22,876 bases of DNA from an uncultured Eubacteriales bacterium (GCA_900548595.1 URLB01000011.1:1-22876), one strand, 5' to 3'. Positions 7,887 to 15,981 are shown, counted from the stretch's first letter. Notes: a model not told the origin generated them from the sequence alone. Numbers and translations: made by a program.

Positions 7887-7920
7887 ACCCTCTGGCGGAA
7901 TACCGCGCAGAGGGTTTTTG
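7887..7920 (+). terminator. Strong intrinsic terminator after prfB, just before the RluA-family gene
   Basis: ACCCTCTGGCGG (7887-7898) and CCGC-G-CAGAGGGT (7903-7915) form a 12-bp stem with an AATA loop and a single bulged G, followed by TTTTT. It ends only 17 nt before the next start codon, so it may serve as an attenuator for that gene as well as the end of secA-prfB. Confidence 0.9.
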
Positions 7921-7936
7921 CGGATACGGTGATTAT

Positions 7937-8896
7937 ATGAAAGAAATAAAAATAACAAAAAATGACAGCGGACAGAGATTTGATAAGTTTCTTTTGAAAT
8001 ATTTTGATAAAGCTCCTAAAAGTTTTATATATAAGATGATGAGAAAGAAGCGTATAAAATTAAACGGCGGAAAGGCTGACGGCAATGAAACTCTGGCAGA
8101 AGGCGATATGGTACAGATGTATCTTTCGGAGGATACTGTTGACGGATTCAGAGAGAAAAAAAGCATTTCTACAGTAGAAAGAAAATTTGAAATAGTATAT
8201 GAGGATAAAAACATAATTATTGTTGATAAACCGGCCGGAGTTTTATCCCATGCGGAAAGCAAAAATGACAAGGATACTCTTATAGACCAGATTTTAAGTT
8301 ATCTATACTCAAAAAAAGAGTACGTTCCGGAAAACGAAAATTCATTTGTGCCGGCTTTATGCAACAGACTTGACAGAAACACAAGCGGAATTGTTGTAGT
8401 CGGAAAAACGGCGGAAGCCGTAAGAAAACTAAACGAGGCGGTAAAAAACAAAAGAATAAGAAAGTTATATATGACATTGGTTAAAGGGGAAGTAAAAAAT
8501 CCGGGAAGACTGGAGGATTTTTACAGCAAAGACAAAGAAAACAATAAAGCGTCATTGGGAAGCGGAGAAAAGAAGATAGTAACTCTTTACAGACCGATTA
8601 AATATGAAAAAGGATTTACACTTATTGAAGTAGAACTGATTACGGGAAAGTCTCACCAGATAAGAGTACATATGGCGTCCATTGGCTGCCCTATAGTAGG
8701 CGATGTAAAATACGGCGATGTCGATATAAACTCTGCATTCAGAAAAAACAGCGGAGTAAAAAGACAACTCCTGCATGCATATAAGATTGAAATAAACGGA
8801 CTGAGCGGCGAACTGGAATATTTAAACGGAAAGACGTTCGAGACAAAACTGCCCGAAGATTTTATCAGGGCAGAAAAAACAATATTTAAACAATAA
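7937..8896 (+). CDS. RluA-family 23S rRNA pseudouridine synthase
   Basis: The enzyme converts specific uridines in RNA, usually 23S rRNA, to pseudouridine. Residues about 12-75 form an S4-type RNA-binding domain. Residues 85-310 form the RluA catalytic domain: the DKPAGVLSH motif near 97-105, the catalytic aspartate D146 in NRLDRNTSG, and the GKSHQIRVHMA motif near 238-248. The 319-residue length fits the RluC/RluD group; which uridines are modified cannot be read from sequence. The ribosome binding site is weak (GGTGAT) and no promoter was found between the prfB terminator and the start, so expression may depend on readthrough. walR follows behind its own promoter. Confidence 0.93.
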   Translation: MKEIKITKNDSGQRFDKFLLKYFDKAPKSFIYKMMRKKRIKLNGGKADGNETLAEGDMVQMYLSEDTVDGFREKKSISTVERKFEIVYEDKNIIIVDKPAGVLSHAESKNDKDTLIDQILSYLYSKKEYVPENENSFVPALCNRLDRNTSGIVVVGKTAEAVRKLNEAVKNKRIRKLYMTLVKGEVKNPGRLEDFYSKDKENNKASLGSGEKKIVTLYRPIKYEKGFTLIEVELITGKSHQIRVHMASIGCPIVGDVKYGDVDINSAFRKNSGVKRQLLHAYKIEINGLSGELEYLNGKTFETKLPEDFIRAEKTIFKQ

Positions 8897-8912
8897 CATA
8901 AATTACTTGCAA

Positions 8913-8941
8913 TTGTAAAATTTTCGGATATTTAGTATAAT
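8913..8941 (+). promoter_or_regulatory. Promoter of walRK
   Basis: TTGTAA (8913-8918) and a perfect TATAAT (8936-8941) are 17 nt apart. Transcription would start near 8948, which excludes the upstream ATG at 8952 as a normally translated start. Confidence 0.7.
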
Positions 8942-8969
8942 TAAAATAATTATGATTGGGGGAATTTAT

Positions 8970-9665
8970 ATGCAGCAGACCGTACTCGTTGTTGACGATG
9001 AAAAAAATATAGTTAATATAATTGCCTTTAATTTAAAAAAAGAAGGGTACAACGTAATTACAGCAGGAGACGGAGAAGAGGCAGTGGCTGTTGCCGATGA
9101 AAAAAATCCGGATCTAATATTGTTGGATATAATGATGCCGAAAATGGACGGATATGAGGCATGCAGAAAAATCAGACAAAAACATAATATGCCTATTATA
9201 ATGCTTACGGCAAGGGCGGAAGAACTTGATAAAGTATTGGGACTGGAAATGGGCGCAGACGATTACGTTACAAAACCGTTCGGAACAAGAGAATTGATTG
9301 CAAGGGTAAAGGCTAACCTGAGACGTTCCGTCGCAGGTGTCGAAAATACAAAGAAATCTGTAAATGTGCTGGATTTCGGAAAACTGCAAATAGACCTCGA
9401 TAAATTTGAAGCAAGGAAACAGGATAAAGTTTTGGAACTTACGTTCAGAGAATTTGAACTGCTTAAGTTTTTAGCGCAAAATATGACGCAGGTATTTTCA
9501 AGGGAGACTCTTTTGGAGAAAGTTTGGGGATACGAATACTACGGCGATGTCAGAACGGTGGACGTAACGGTAAGGCGACTGAGGGAAAAACTGGAAGATA
9601 ACCCGGGAAAACCCGAGTATATACTTACAAAAAGAGGAGTAGGTTACTATTTCGGAGGAAATTAA
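8970..9665 (+). CDS. walR: Response regulator WalR (YycF)
   Basis: WalR is the OmpR-family regulator of cell-wall metabolism, often essential in Firmicutes. The receiver domain (1-120) has the acidic pair D9/D10, phosphoacceptor D53 in LLDIMMP, and the conserved threonine and lysine in IIMLTAR and YVTKPF. The C-terminal winged helix (about 135-230) ends with the very WalR-like GDVRTVDVTVRRLREK and RGVGYYFGG. Length is 231 residues from the chosen ATG. The ATG at 8970 is preferred to 8952 because a GGGGG site (8958-8962) is 7 nt ahead and the promoter would leave almost no leader for 8952. walK follows after 10 nt. WalR binds TGTWAH-N5-TGTWAH in relatives; such sites occur at 11528 and, imperfectly, at 20214. 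Confidence 0.95.
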   Translation: MQQTVLVVDDEKNIVNIIAFNLKKEGYNVITAGDGEEAVAVADEKNPDLILLDIMMPKMDGYEACRKIRQKHNMPIIMLTARAEELDKVLGLEMGADDYVTKPFGTRELIARVKANLRRSVAGVENTKKSVNVLDFGKLQIDLDKFEARKQDKVLELTFREFELLKFLAQNMTQVFSRETLLEKVWGYEYYGDVRTVDVTVRRLREKLEDNPGKPEYILTKRGVGYYFGGN

Positions 9666-9675
9666 GGTGATTTGA

Positions 9676-11478
9676 TTGAAGAGCATTAAGTGGAGATTAA
9701 TATCGATGTATCTCAGCCTTGTTTTGATGGTCATGATAGTAACAGGTTCATATATACTTCTTAGTATGCAGAAAACCGAAATAGACAAGGCAAGAACGCA
9801 GTTGGCTCTTTATGCGGAAAAGGTAAGCGAGCAGGTGGTTGAAAGTTATGAGGAGGCTGATTTCCAAACCGGAATAGAGCAGTTTTCCAGAACCAGCTCT
9901 TCGGGAAGCCAGATACAGGGAAATATTTTAAACGAATATTGTGAAACCATAGCGTCGACAACGGTTTCGCAGCCGCCGTTTCCTGAATATAGGAATACGG
10001 TTGTTTCTTCCGCTTTGGCAGGAGAGATCGGCTTTGACGATTCCAGAAAAGACCTGGAATCCGACACGACATGGATATGTTATGCAATGCCGGCTATGAC
10101 TATAAACGGCTCTGTAAAATATGTGGTTTATGCGCAGATGAATGCCTCGTCAATGCAGGCAAGCCTTGCACAGACTACAAGAACGATTATTGTCGCCGTA
10201 TTTTTGGCGTTGGTACTGGCTATACTTATGGCTTATATATTTTCTAAGACTATTACCGAGCCTATCCGCCAGCTTACGGCTAAAGCTAAACTTTTTGCGT
10301 CGGGCGATTTGAAACAGACAGTAGAGGTTTTATCCGAAGATGAAATAGGTCAGCTTTCGGAAAGCTTTAACTATATGGCGTCGGAGCTTAACAAAACTAT
10401 AGGCGAGACGTTCAGAGAAAAAAATAAACTGGAGGCAATTCTTCATAACATGACCGACGGAGTCATATCGTTTGACAAAAACGGAGAAATAAGCCATGCG
10501 AATACAGTTGCCGCTGAAATGCTGGAAGTGGATAAACTGGATTTTACATTGGATATGTTTACAAGGAAGTATGACTTGGAGCTTGACGAGCCTTCCGATA
10601 ATGATGAGGACGGCAGGGCTGTACAGCTGCAATACACGTTCCCTGTGGGAGAAAAATATATAAACGCAGGTTTTTCGCCATACTTCAATGAATCTGAGGA
10701 AATAGAAGGAATAGTTGTCGTTTTACAGGATATTACAAAGCAGAAAAAGCTTGACGACATGAGAAAGGAATTTGTGGCAAATGTTTCGCATGAAATGAGA
10801 ACTCCTTTAACGACGATAAAAAGTTATACCGAGACGCTTATGTACGGAGCTATTGATGAAAAAGACATTGCCATGGACTTTCTCAGTATAATAAATACGG
10901 AAGCCGACAGAATGTCGTTCCTTGTCAGAGACTTATTACAGCTCTCAAGATTTGATAACAAACAGGTGAAGTTCAAATTTACCAAGGTTTATATAAACGA
11001 ACTTATAAGTGAAAATGTAAGACAGAATAAAATACATGCTGAGAATAAACATCAAAATTTGATTCTTGAACTGTATCCCGATGACTACGCGTATGTGGTT
11101 GCCGACAGAGACAGAGTAAACCAGGTAATAAATAATATTACCACAAACGCAATTAAATACAGTCCTGAAAACGCTACTGTAAAAATATATGTAACAGAGG
11201 ATAAAAACTATTATAAAATAAATGTTTCCGACACAGGTATGGGAATTTCCAAAGAAGACCTTCCGAGAATTTTTGAAAGGTTCTACAGGGTCGATAAGGC
11301 GAGAAGCAGAGCCATGGGCGGAACGGGTCTGGGTCTTGCTATTGCAAAAGAGATAATGGAAGGTCATGACGGAAAGCTGACAGCCGAGAGTGAAGTGGGA
11401 AAGGGAACAACGATGACCATGTGGTTCCTTAAAGGTCAGGATGATAAGGCTTTTCAAGAAGATGATGAGTTTGAATAA
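9676..11478 (+). CDS. walK: Sensor histidine kinase WalK (YycG)
   Basis: WalK is the membrane sensor partner of WalR. Domain order over 600 residues: membrane segment 1 (about 9-29), an extracytoplasmic sensor region (about 30-165), membrane segment 2 (about 168-190), a HAMP linker (190-245), a PAS domain (about 252-357), the HisKA dimerisation helix with phosphorylated H372 in VSHEMRTPL, and an ATP-binding domain with N box NAIKYSP, DTGMGIS, the F box ERFYR and GGTGLGLAIAKEIM. This layout matches the Firmicute WalK class. Start is TTG at 9676, served by AAGGTGA at 9664-9670 that overlaps the walR stop codon; no better ATG is nearby. It should be translationally close-coupled to walR. No second PAS or unusual domain was seen. 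Confidence 0.95.
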   Translation: MKSIKWRLISMYLSLVLMVMIVTGSYILLSMQKTEIDKARTQLALYAEKVSEQVVESYEEADFQTGIEQFSRTSSSGSQIQGNILNEYCETIASTTVSQPPFPEYRNTVVSSALAGEIGFDDSRKDLESDTTWICYAMPAMTINGSVKYVVYAQMNASSMQASLAQTTRTIIVAVFLALVLAILMAYIFSKTITEPIRQLTAKAKLFASGDLKQTVEVLSEDEIGQLSESFNYMASELNKTIGETFREKNKLEAILHNMTDGVISFDKNGEISHANTVAAEMLEVDKLDFTLDMFTRKYDLELDEPSDNDEDGRAVQLQYTFPVGEKYINAGFSPYFNESEEIEGIVVVLQDITKQKKLDDMRKEFVANVSHEMRTPLTTIKSYTETLMYGAIDEKDIAMDFLSIINTEADRMSFLVRDLLQLSRFDNKQVKFKFTKVYINELISENVRQNKIHAENKHQNLILELYPDDYAYVVADRDRVNQVINNITTNAIKYSPENATVKIYVTEDKNYYKINVSDTGMGISKEDLPRIFERFYRVDKARSRAMGGTGLGLAIAKEIMEGHDGKLTAESEVGKGTTMTMWFLKGQDDKAFQEDDEFE

Positions 11479-11505
11479 CAGTAAAGAAAAACAGAATTTA
11501 AAAAC

Positions 11506-11522
11506 TGTAATTTAACAGTAAG
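11506..11522 (+). promoter_or_regulatory. Degenerate second WalR-box-like repeat
   Basis: TGTAAT-TTAAC-AGTAAG: the first half fits TGTWAH, the second has two mismatches. It lies 22 bp, about two helical turns, upstream of the perfect box at 11528 on the same strand. Confidence 0.35.
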
Positions 11523-11527
11523 CTGTA

Positions 11528-11560
11528 TGTAATATAACTGTAACATTAGATATATATAAT
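11528..11560 (+). promoter_or_regulatory. WalR box and promoter of the secreted-protein/yycHI unit
   Basis: TGTAAT-ATAAC-TGTAAC (11528-11544) fits the WalR consensus TGTWAH-N5-TGTWAH at every position. A perfect -10 TATAAT follows at 11555-11560. The hexamer at -35 distance (11532-11537) is poor and lies inside the WalR box, so the promoter could need WalR or be blocked by it; the sequence alone does not decide. Confidence 0.7.
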
Positions 11561-11593
11561 AGTTACAATGGTTATAGCATACGGTAAGGATAT

Positions 11594-11620
11594 CCCTTGC
11601 CGATATGAAAGCAAGGGAGG
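11594..11620 (+). promoter_or_regulatory. Leader hairpin overlapping the Shine-Dalgarno sequence
   Basis: CCCTTGC (11594-11600) is perfectly complementary to GCAAGGG (11611-11617), and the second arm overlaps the ribosome binding site AAGGGAGG (11613-11620) of the gene at 11630. The left arm can alternatively pair with AAGG at 11586-11589. The two pairings exclude each other. Confidence 0.4.
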
Positions 11621-11629
11621 CGTATTGAG

Positions 11630-12088
11630 ATGAGAAAAACTAAATTATTTGCAATTCTCACAGTTATGTTAACTATGCTTATCTCTGTAAATGCTTTCGC
11701 AGCCGATTATTATGGAGAGACCGACGTTATTGAGATAACGGGCGGAATCGATATGGAAAAAGATTCCGAGTCAACATTTGACGAAACGCGTACTATTACG
11801 GGTAAGGCAGAATGCGGAACTGTTATAATTATAAACGTATATGCTTATAATGAGGACGGTGAACTGGCGCTGATGAAGACATACGAAACAGAAGTCGGCG
11901 CCAGCGGTTATTTTTCGAAAAGCATTGATCTTTTTGAGGGCGAAAACGTAATCATTATCGGTACAGATGACGGCAGTGCAAATTTTGCGGCATTAATTAA
12001 GAGAAAGAGCGAAGAGATAAAAAACAGGCTTGAACGGGTAGTATGTATGCCCGGAGACGGACTTGTTTCTTATTATTCAATTGGCTGA
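11630..12088 (+). CDS. Small secreted protein of unknown function in the wal locus
   Basis: I do not recognise a named family. Residues 1-24 are a classic signal peptide (basic MRKTK, hydrophobic core, cleavage likely after AFA). The mature ~128 residues look like a beta-rich sandwich: TITGKAECGTVIIINVYAY around 56-74, a GASGYFSKSIDLFEGENVIII segment split over 94-114, similar in style to bacterial Ig-like or fibronectin-type modules, followed by a charged helix and a short C-terminal tail. One pair of cysteines is present (near 62 and 142). It has its own WalR-box promoter and good ribosome binding site, and is followed after 23 nt by yycH. A role in wall sensing or in YycH/YycI function is plausible from position only. 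Confidence 0.8.
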   Translation: MRKTKLFAILTVMLTMLISVNAFAADYYGETDVIEITGGIDMEKDSESTFDETRTITGKAECGTVIIINVYAYNEDGELALMKTYETEVGASGYFSKSIDLFEGENVIIIGTDDGSANFAALIKRKSEEIKNRLERVVCMPGDGLVSYYSIG

Positions 12089-12111
12089 AAAATATAATAA
12101 GCGGTGATATT

Positions 12112-13488
12112 ATGAAGTATGGTAAGCTGACAAACGTCGCTATTTTTATACTTATAGCCGCGGCTGTGTTTCAGACGGGAAAGTTATGGCTTTAGAATAC
12201 GGAAAGCCGTAACTTTTTTTCTTTTTACTCCTCTGTAGGTAAAGAGATAAAAGATACCGATAAAAACTATGATATCATAGAACCTGAAAAAATTGTCGTA
12301 GGCTATGGAAACAAAAAATTTGATATGTTGTATTCCGGAGAAAAAGGAAACTCTATCGTGAGCCTCTGTGAAAAAGTTATAAATGACGTTTTTCTAAGCG
12401 GAAGCTTTATTAAAACAGAAAGCATAAATTGGGAGGCCTATATAGAAGGTAAAGCGGTAATAATGAAATATCCGTTTTATGTTTCATCCGGCGAATATAT
12501 GAAAGGCTATGGTATAAGCAATTCGGCTTTTTCGGAAAGCGTAAAAAGTATAAACTACATAGTAGTTGCACCGGGAAGCGGAAGTTCCGAATCGACATAC
12601 TGCTACTTTATAGACGGAAGTACATCGGAAGCGTATATATTTATGCTCAACGGTTCGGAGTCGCCATCGGCATTGTATAACGCTATACAGAATATGCAGT
12701 ATTCCGATGACGATTCTATGGAATACATTTCCACGGTACAAAGCGGTATGAACATATTTGACAGTATTTATGTTCCGCAGTGGACTGAAGGAGAATATAA
12801 ATATAACCCGATAAAGGTAAGTAGCCATTTTATGAGCGAAACAGGTGAATTTGACCGCAATAAGCTGAGCGAATGTGTAAACAATTTTTTTGATAACTAT
12901 GTTTCCGGAGAAGACGCTTCAAACGTGAATAATATATATACGTTCAGTAATGATAATGTTGTCGTTAAATATTATGATAACGGTGTTTTGGAATATTATA
13001 ATTATGATATAGGGGCGGCAGATGAAGAACAGTCGTTATCAAGCGCCTATACAATAAGCGAAAGCTTTATTGAAAGAGATAAAATGATTATACCGGATTT
13101 GTATCTTTCGGGAGTCGAAACCAGAAATGACGGACTTGTTTTTTATTATGACTATGCCGTTAATAATATTCCGGTAAAATTTTCTAATGAAACAGAAGAA
13201 AAATTAGGAATGAACCATGCTGTTGAAGTTGTTGTCAGCAACGGAAATGTTAAAAGGTATAAACGATATATAGCTGATTTTAAAGCTGATGAAAGCACGG
13301 TCTGCACTATAAATGTAGATATGATTTCGGCATGGGATAACGCTATTATGAACTACGCAGGCAGCGAAGACGTAACGTCAATTTCCGACATGTTTATAGG
13401 ATATTATTTGGATACGCAGGATAAAATGAACATAAAATGGTTCACTATGGTAAACGGAAGTACTATTGTGGGAGAAACTTATAAATGA
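12112..13488 (+). pseudogene. yycH: YycH, WalK regulator, interrupted by an in-frame TAG codon
   Basis: Translation from the ATG at 12112 (GGTGA site at 12103-12107) gives a short cytoplasmic start and a membrane helix ending TGKLW-Leu, then TAG at 12193-12195 (codon 28). The same frame then runs open for another 430 codons, beginning NTESRNFFSFYSS, and ends at TGA 13486-13488. The combined product, about 458 residues with one N-terminal helix and an extracytoplasmic YycH region, fits the YycH family and its normal place before yycI. YycH works with YycI to set WalK activity at the membrane. The internal TTG at 12325 could only make a version lacking the anchor. One base change (for example GAG to TAG) explains it; it could be a true loss of function, suppression, or a sequence error. 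Confidence 0.85.
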
Positions 13489-13500
13489 GGTGTATAAGCA

Positions 13501-14400
13501 GTGGACTGGAATAAAGCTAAAAGGATTATAATAATTATGCTTGTCGCCCTCAATGCCGCGCTTTTTTTGGCAAACAGATATTATAATAACAGTTATCGTC
13601 TGACCCAGGCAGAGGAAGAAGCGGTTTATAAAATACTTTCGCAAAACGGGATAGGAATATATACTGATTTGAATGCGGAATATAAGCCTATGAAGCAGTT
13701 GGATGTAACCGTTTCATCGCCTAATATAGATGAACTTAAAAATATGTTTTTCGATGATGACGAAATTGTGGAGACGGAAATAGAATTTGAACAAACTGTT
13801 TTAAAAAGTTATTCAGCCGAACTTTTGGCGGAGGATAGTAAATTAAGCTACAGCTGCCCTACAGGAAAAGGAGAACTTGACGGAGTCGGCAAAGAAGCGG
13901 CTAAAAAACTGTCAGAGGACTTTATAAATAGAATGGGAGGAAACTATTCACGATACGTTTTGGATCGCATAACCTACAAAAACGGAGGCTATCAGCTGGA
14001 GTATTACGAGTACTATAAGGACTTTAAGGTGTTCTGCAATTACTGCATATTTTTTATAGATGAAAGCGGAATAAAAACAATAGAGTCCGAAAATTATGAA
14101 ATAAACGGTTTTGTAGAGGAAAGCAGAGATATATGCGCGTCATCGGAAGCCATTTTGACATATATATCGGCTTCAAAAGAATCGGAAACGACAGGAAGAT
14201 TTATTGAAGATATTGAGATAGGATACGATTTAAAGGAATCGGAGGAAATTGTAGACGGCTCGAAGATAAGGCTTGTTCCATGCTATCATATCTTTTTGAT
14301 TAACGAAGATAAACCGTTTTGCGTATACGCATATACAAATAAGGCTAAATCAGACAGCGCTGAAAGAAATACAGGGCGCTCAGATGCAATCGATTATTAA
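13501..14400 (+). CDS. yycI: YycI-like WalK regulator
   Basis: A 299-residue protein with a short cytoplasmic N-terminus (MDWNKAKR, typical of YycI), one membrane helix at about 8-25, and a large extracytoplasmic part. Repeated features such as a GGNYSRYVLDR strand and YYEYYKDFKVFCNYCIFF around 150-185 fit the two-domain YycH/YycI fold. In relatives it forms a complex with YycH and WalK. Start is GTG at 13501, placed 8 nt after GAGGTG (13487-13492), which overlaps the yycH stop codon, so translation is probably coupled to yycH. With yycH interrupted upstream, coupling may fail and lower YycI too. The usual next gene, yycJ/walJ (a metallo-beta-lactamase-fold nuclease), is absent here. Confidence 0.88.
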   Translation: MDWNKAKRIIIIMLVALNAALFLANRYYNNSYRLTQAEEEAVYKILSQNGIGIYTDLNAEYKPMKQLDVTVSSPNIDELKNMFFDDDEIVETEIEFEQTVLKSYSAELLAEDSKLSYSCPTGKGELDGVGKEAAKKLSEDFINRMGGNYSRYVLDRITYKNGGYQLEYYEYYKDFKVFCNYCIFFIDESGIKTIESENYEINGFVEESRDICASSEAILTYISASKESETTGRFIEDIEIGYDLKESEEIVDGSKIRLVPCYHIFLINEDKPFCVYAYTNKAKSDSAERNTGRSDAIDY

Positions 14401-14409
14401 ATAGCATAT

Positions 14410-14453
14410 CCCGTTATATCAGCGGCAAGTTTGTTGATATAATGGGATTTTTT
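14410..14453 (+). terminator. Strong intrinsic terminator ending the wal locus
   Basis: CCCGTTATATCA (14410-14421) pairs over 12 bp, with one G-T pair, with TGATATAATGGG (14435-14446), followed by ATTTTTT. It separates yycI from glmM. Confidence 0.9.
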
Positions 14454-14489
14454 AGTATGCGTATCAAATATAATAGTAATAAGCTTTTG

Positions 14490-14518
14490 TTGCCATAATA
14501 AAAAACCGGTGATATAAT
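14490..14518 (+). promoter_or_regulatory. Promoter of glmM-glmS
   Basis: TTGCCA (14490-14495) and a perfect TATAAT (14513-14518) are 17 nt apart. The leader would be about 85 nt. Confidence 0.6.
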
Positions 14519-14575
14519 AATACAGTTAGTATAACAATTTTGTAAAAATGTTTTTATTTAATATATATTTGAAAT

Positions 14576-14593
14576 AAACAACATTTGTTGTTT
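14576..14593. repeat. Inverted repeat before the glmM ribosome binding site
   Basis: AAACAAC (14576-14582), a 4-nt spacer and GTTGTTT (14587-14593) form a perfect 7-bp palindrome whose right edge touches GGGAGGA (14594-14600). It could be an operator or a weak hairpin near the ribosome binding site. Confidence 0.4.
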
Positions 14594-14610
14594 GGGAGGA
14601 TAAATTATTT

Positions 14611-15960
14611 ATGGGAAAATTATTCGGCACTGACGGCGTCAGAGGTGTTGCAAATACGGAATTAACCGGAAGAATGGCGTACGAGCTTGGAAGAGCCGGG
14701 GCATACGTTCTTACAAAAGAGACATATCATACGCCGAAAATACTTGTGGGAATGGATACAAGAATTTCGGGAGACATGCTGGAATCGGCTCTTACTGCGG
14801 GCATTTGTTCTGTTGGAGCCCATGCAGTATTGGCAGGTATAGTTCCTACGCCGGCGGTTGCCTATCTTGTAAGGAAGTATAAATTGGACGCAGGTATTGT
14901 AATATCCGCTTCGCATAATCCCGTTGAGTATAACGGTATAAAGTTCTTTAATAACGAGGGATACAAACTCAGAGACGAACTGGAAGAAATGATAGAGAAT
15001 ATTGTACTTGGCGAGACAGACGAACTTCCTAAACCTACAGGTGAATTTATCGGTACGAAAAGCATAGCGGAAGATGCACTTGACGATTATATTGATTTTC
15101 TTACATCAACGGGAAAAGTGAAGTTTAACGGAATAAAGGTAGCTATTGATTGCGCTAACGGGGCTTCATATAAGGCGGCTCCCATTGCGCTTTTAAATCT
15201 CGGCGCGGAACTTTGCATTATACATAATGAACCCGACGGAAATAATATAAATTTTAACTGCGGTTCAACGCATATAGAATCACTGAAGAATCTTGTTATT
15301 GAAAACGGAGCGGATATAGGTTTTGCCTTTGACGGAGACGCTGACAGATGTTTGGCTGTCGATGAAAACGGAGAACTGATAGACGGTGATAAAATACTGG
15401 CTATCTGCGGTCTTTATCTTAAGGAAAAGGGCAGACTTCCCGGTGAAACAGTAGTCGGAACGGTTATGAGCAATATGGGACTTTCCGTTATGGGAAATAA
15501 ACACGGAATAAACATAGAGCAGGCAGGCGTAGGAGACAGATACGTTATAGAAAAAATGCTTGAAGGCGGATATGCGCTTGGAGGAGAGCAGTCGGGGCAT
15601 ATTATATTCCACGACTATAACACTACAGGCGACGGAATTATAACGGCTATACAAATGCTTACAGTGCTTAAGGAAAGAGGCTGTAAGGCAAGCGAACTCG
15701 CAAAGATAATGGAGGTTTATCCTCAGGTTCTTGTCAATGCAAAGATAAAAAATGAATTTAAGCATAACTATATGGATAATGAGGAAGTAAGAAACGCCGT
15801 CATAGAACTGGAAAAGAAGTTTGAAGGCGAGGGAAGAGTACTCATAAGACCGAGCGGCACAGAACCTCTTGTCAGAGTAATGATAGAGGGAAAAGATATT
15901 AATCAGATGCAAAGGGACGCCGAAAATCTTGCGTTGATAATCGAGCGAAATTTGAGATAA
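14611..15960 (+). CDS. glmM: Phosphoglucosamine mutase GlmM
   Basis: GlmM interconverts glucosamine-6-phosphate and glucosamine-1-phosphate on the way to UDP-GlcNAc, the peptidoglycan precursor. It is 449 residues, the usual length. Landmarks: N-terminal FGTDGVRG at 5-12, the active-site phosphoserine S101 in ISASHNP (98-104), the metal loop DGDADR at 241-246, and the C-terminal phosphate-binding RPSGTEPLVRVM. The GGGAGGA site is 10 nt before the ATG. glmS, the enzyme for the previous step, follows after 21 nt and is surely in the same operon. Its place right after the wal locus joins cell-wall sensing and precursor supply, but its own promoter carries no WalR box. Confidence 0.98.
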   Translation: MGKLFGTDGVRGVANTELTGRMAYELGRAGAYVLTKETYHTPKILVGMDTRISGDMLESALTAGICSVGAHAVLAGIVPTPAVAYLVRKYKLDAGIVISASHNPVEYNGIKFFNNEGYKLRDELEEMIENIVLGETDELPKPTGEFIGTKSIAEDALDDYIDFLTSTGKVKFNGIKVAIDCANGASYKAAPIALLNLGAELCIIHNEPDGNNINFNCGSTHIESLKNLVIENGADIGFAFDGDADRCLAVDENGELIDGDKILAICGLYLKEKGRLPGETVVGTVMSNMGLSVMGNKHGINIEQAGVGDRYVIEKMLEGGYALGGEQSGHIIFHDYNTTGDGIITAIQMLTVLKERGCKASELAKIMEVYPQVLVNAKIKNEFKHNYMDNEEVRNAVIELEKKFEGEGRVLIRPSGTEPLVRVMIEGKDINQMQRDAENLALIIERNLR

Positions 15961-15981
15961 TTTTAAAAGGAGGTATCCCAA

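Noticed and set aside
8952..8969. Start of walR at ATG 8952
   Set aside because: The predicted transcript starts around 8948 and the strong GGGGG ribosome site fits ATG 8970.
12325..13488. yycH as a normal gene starting at TTG 12325
   Set aside because: This would lack the membrane anchor, and the same frame upstream encodes a perfect YycH N-terminus with a ribosome binding site, broken only by TAG.
15961..15981. A glmS ribozyme before glmS
   Set aside because: Only 21 nt separate glmM and glmS, and the 210-nt gap before glmM does not show the ribozyme core, so the element is absent here.
15280..15981. A 233-residue minus-strand frame inside glmM
   Set aside because: It is antisense to a well-conserved GlmM, cysteine- and tyrosine-rich in a way typical of shadow frames, and lacks a ribosome binding site.
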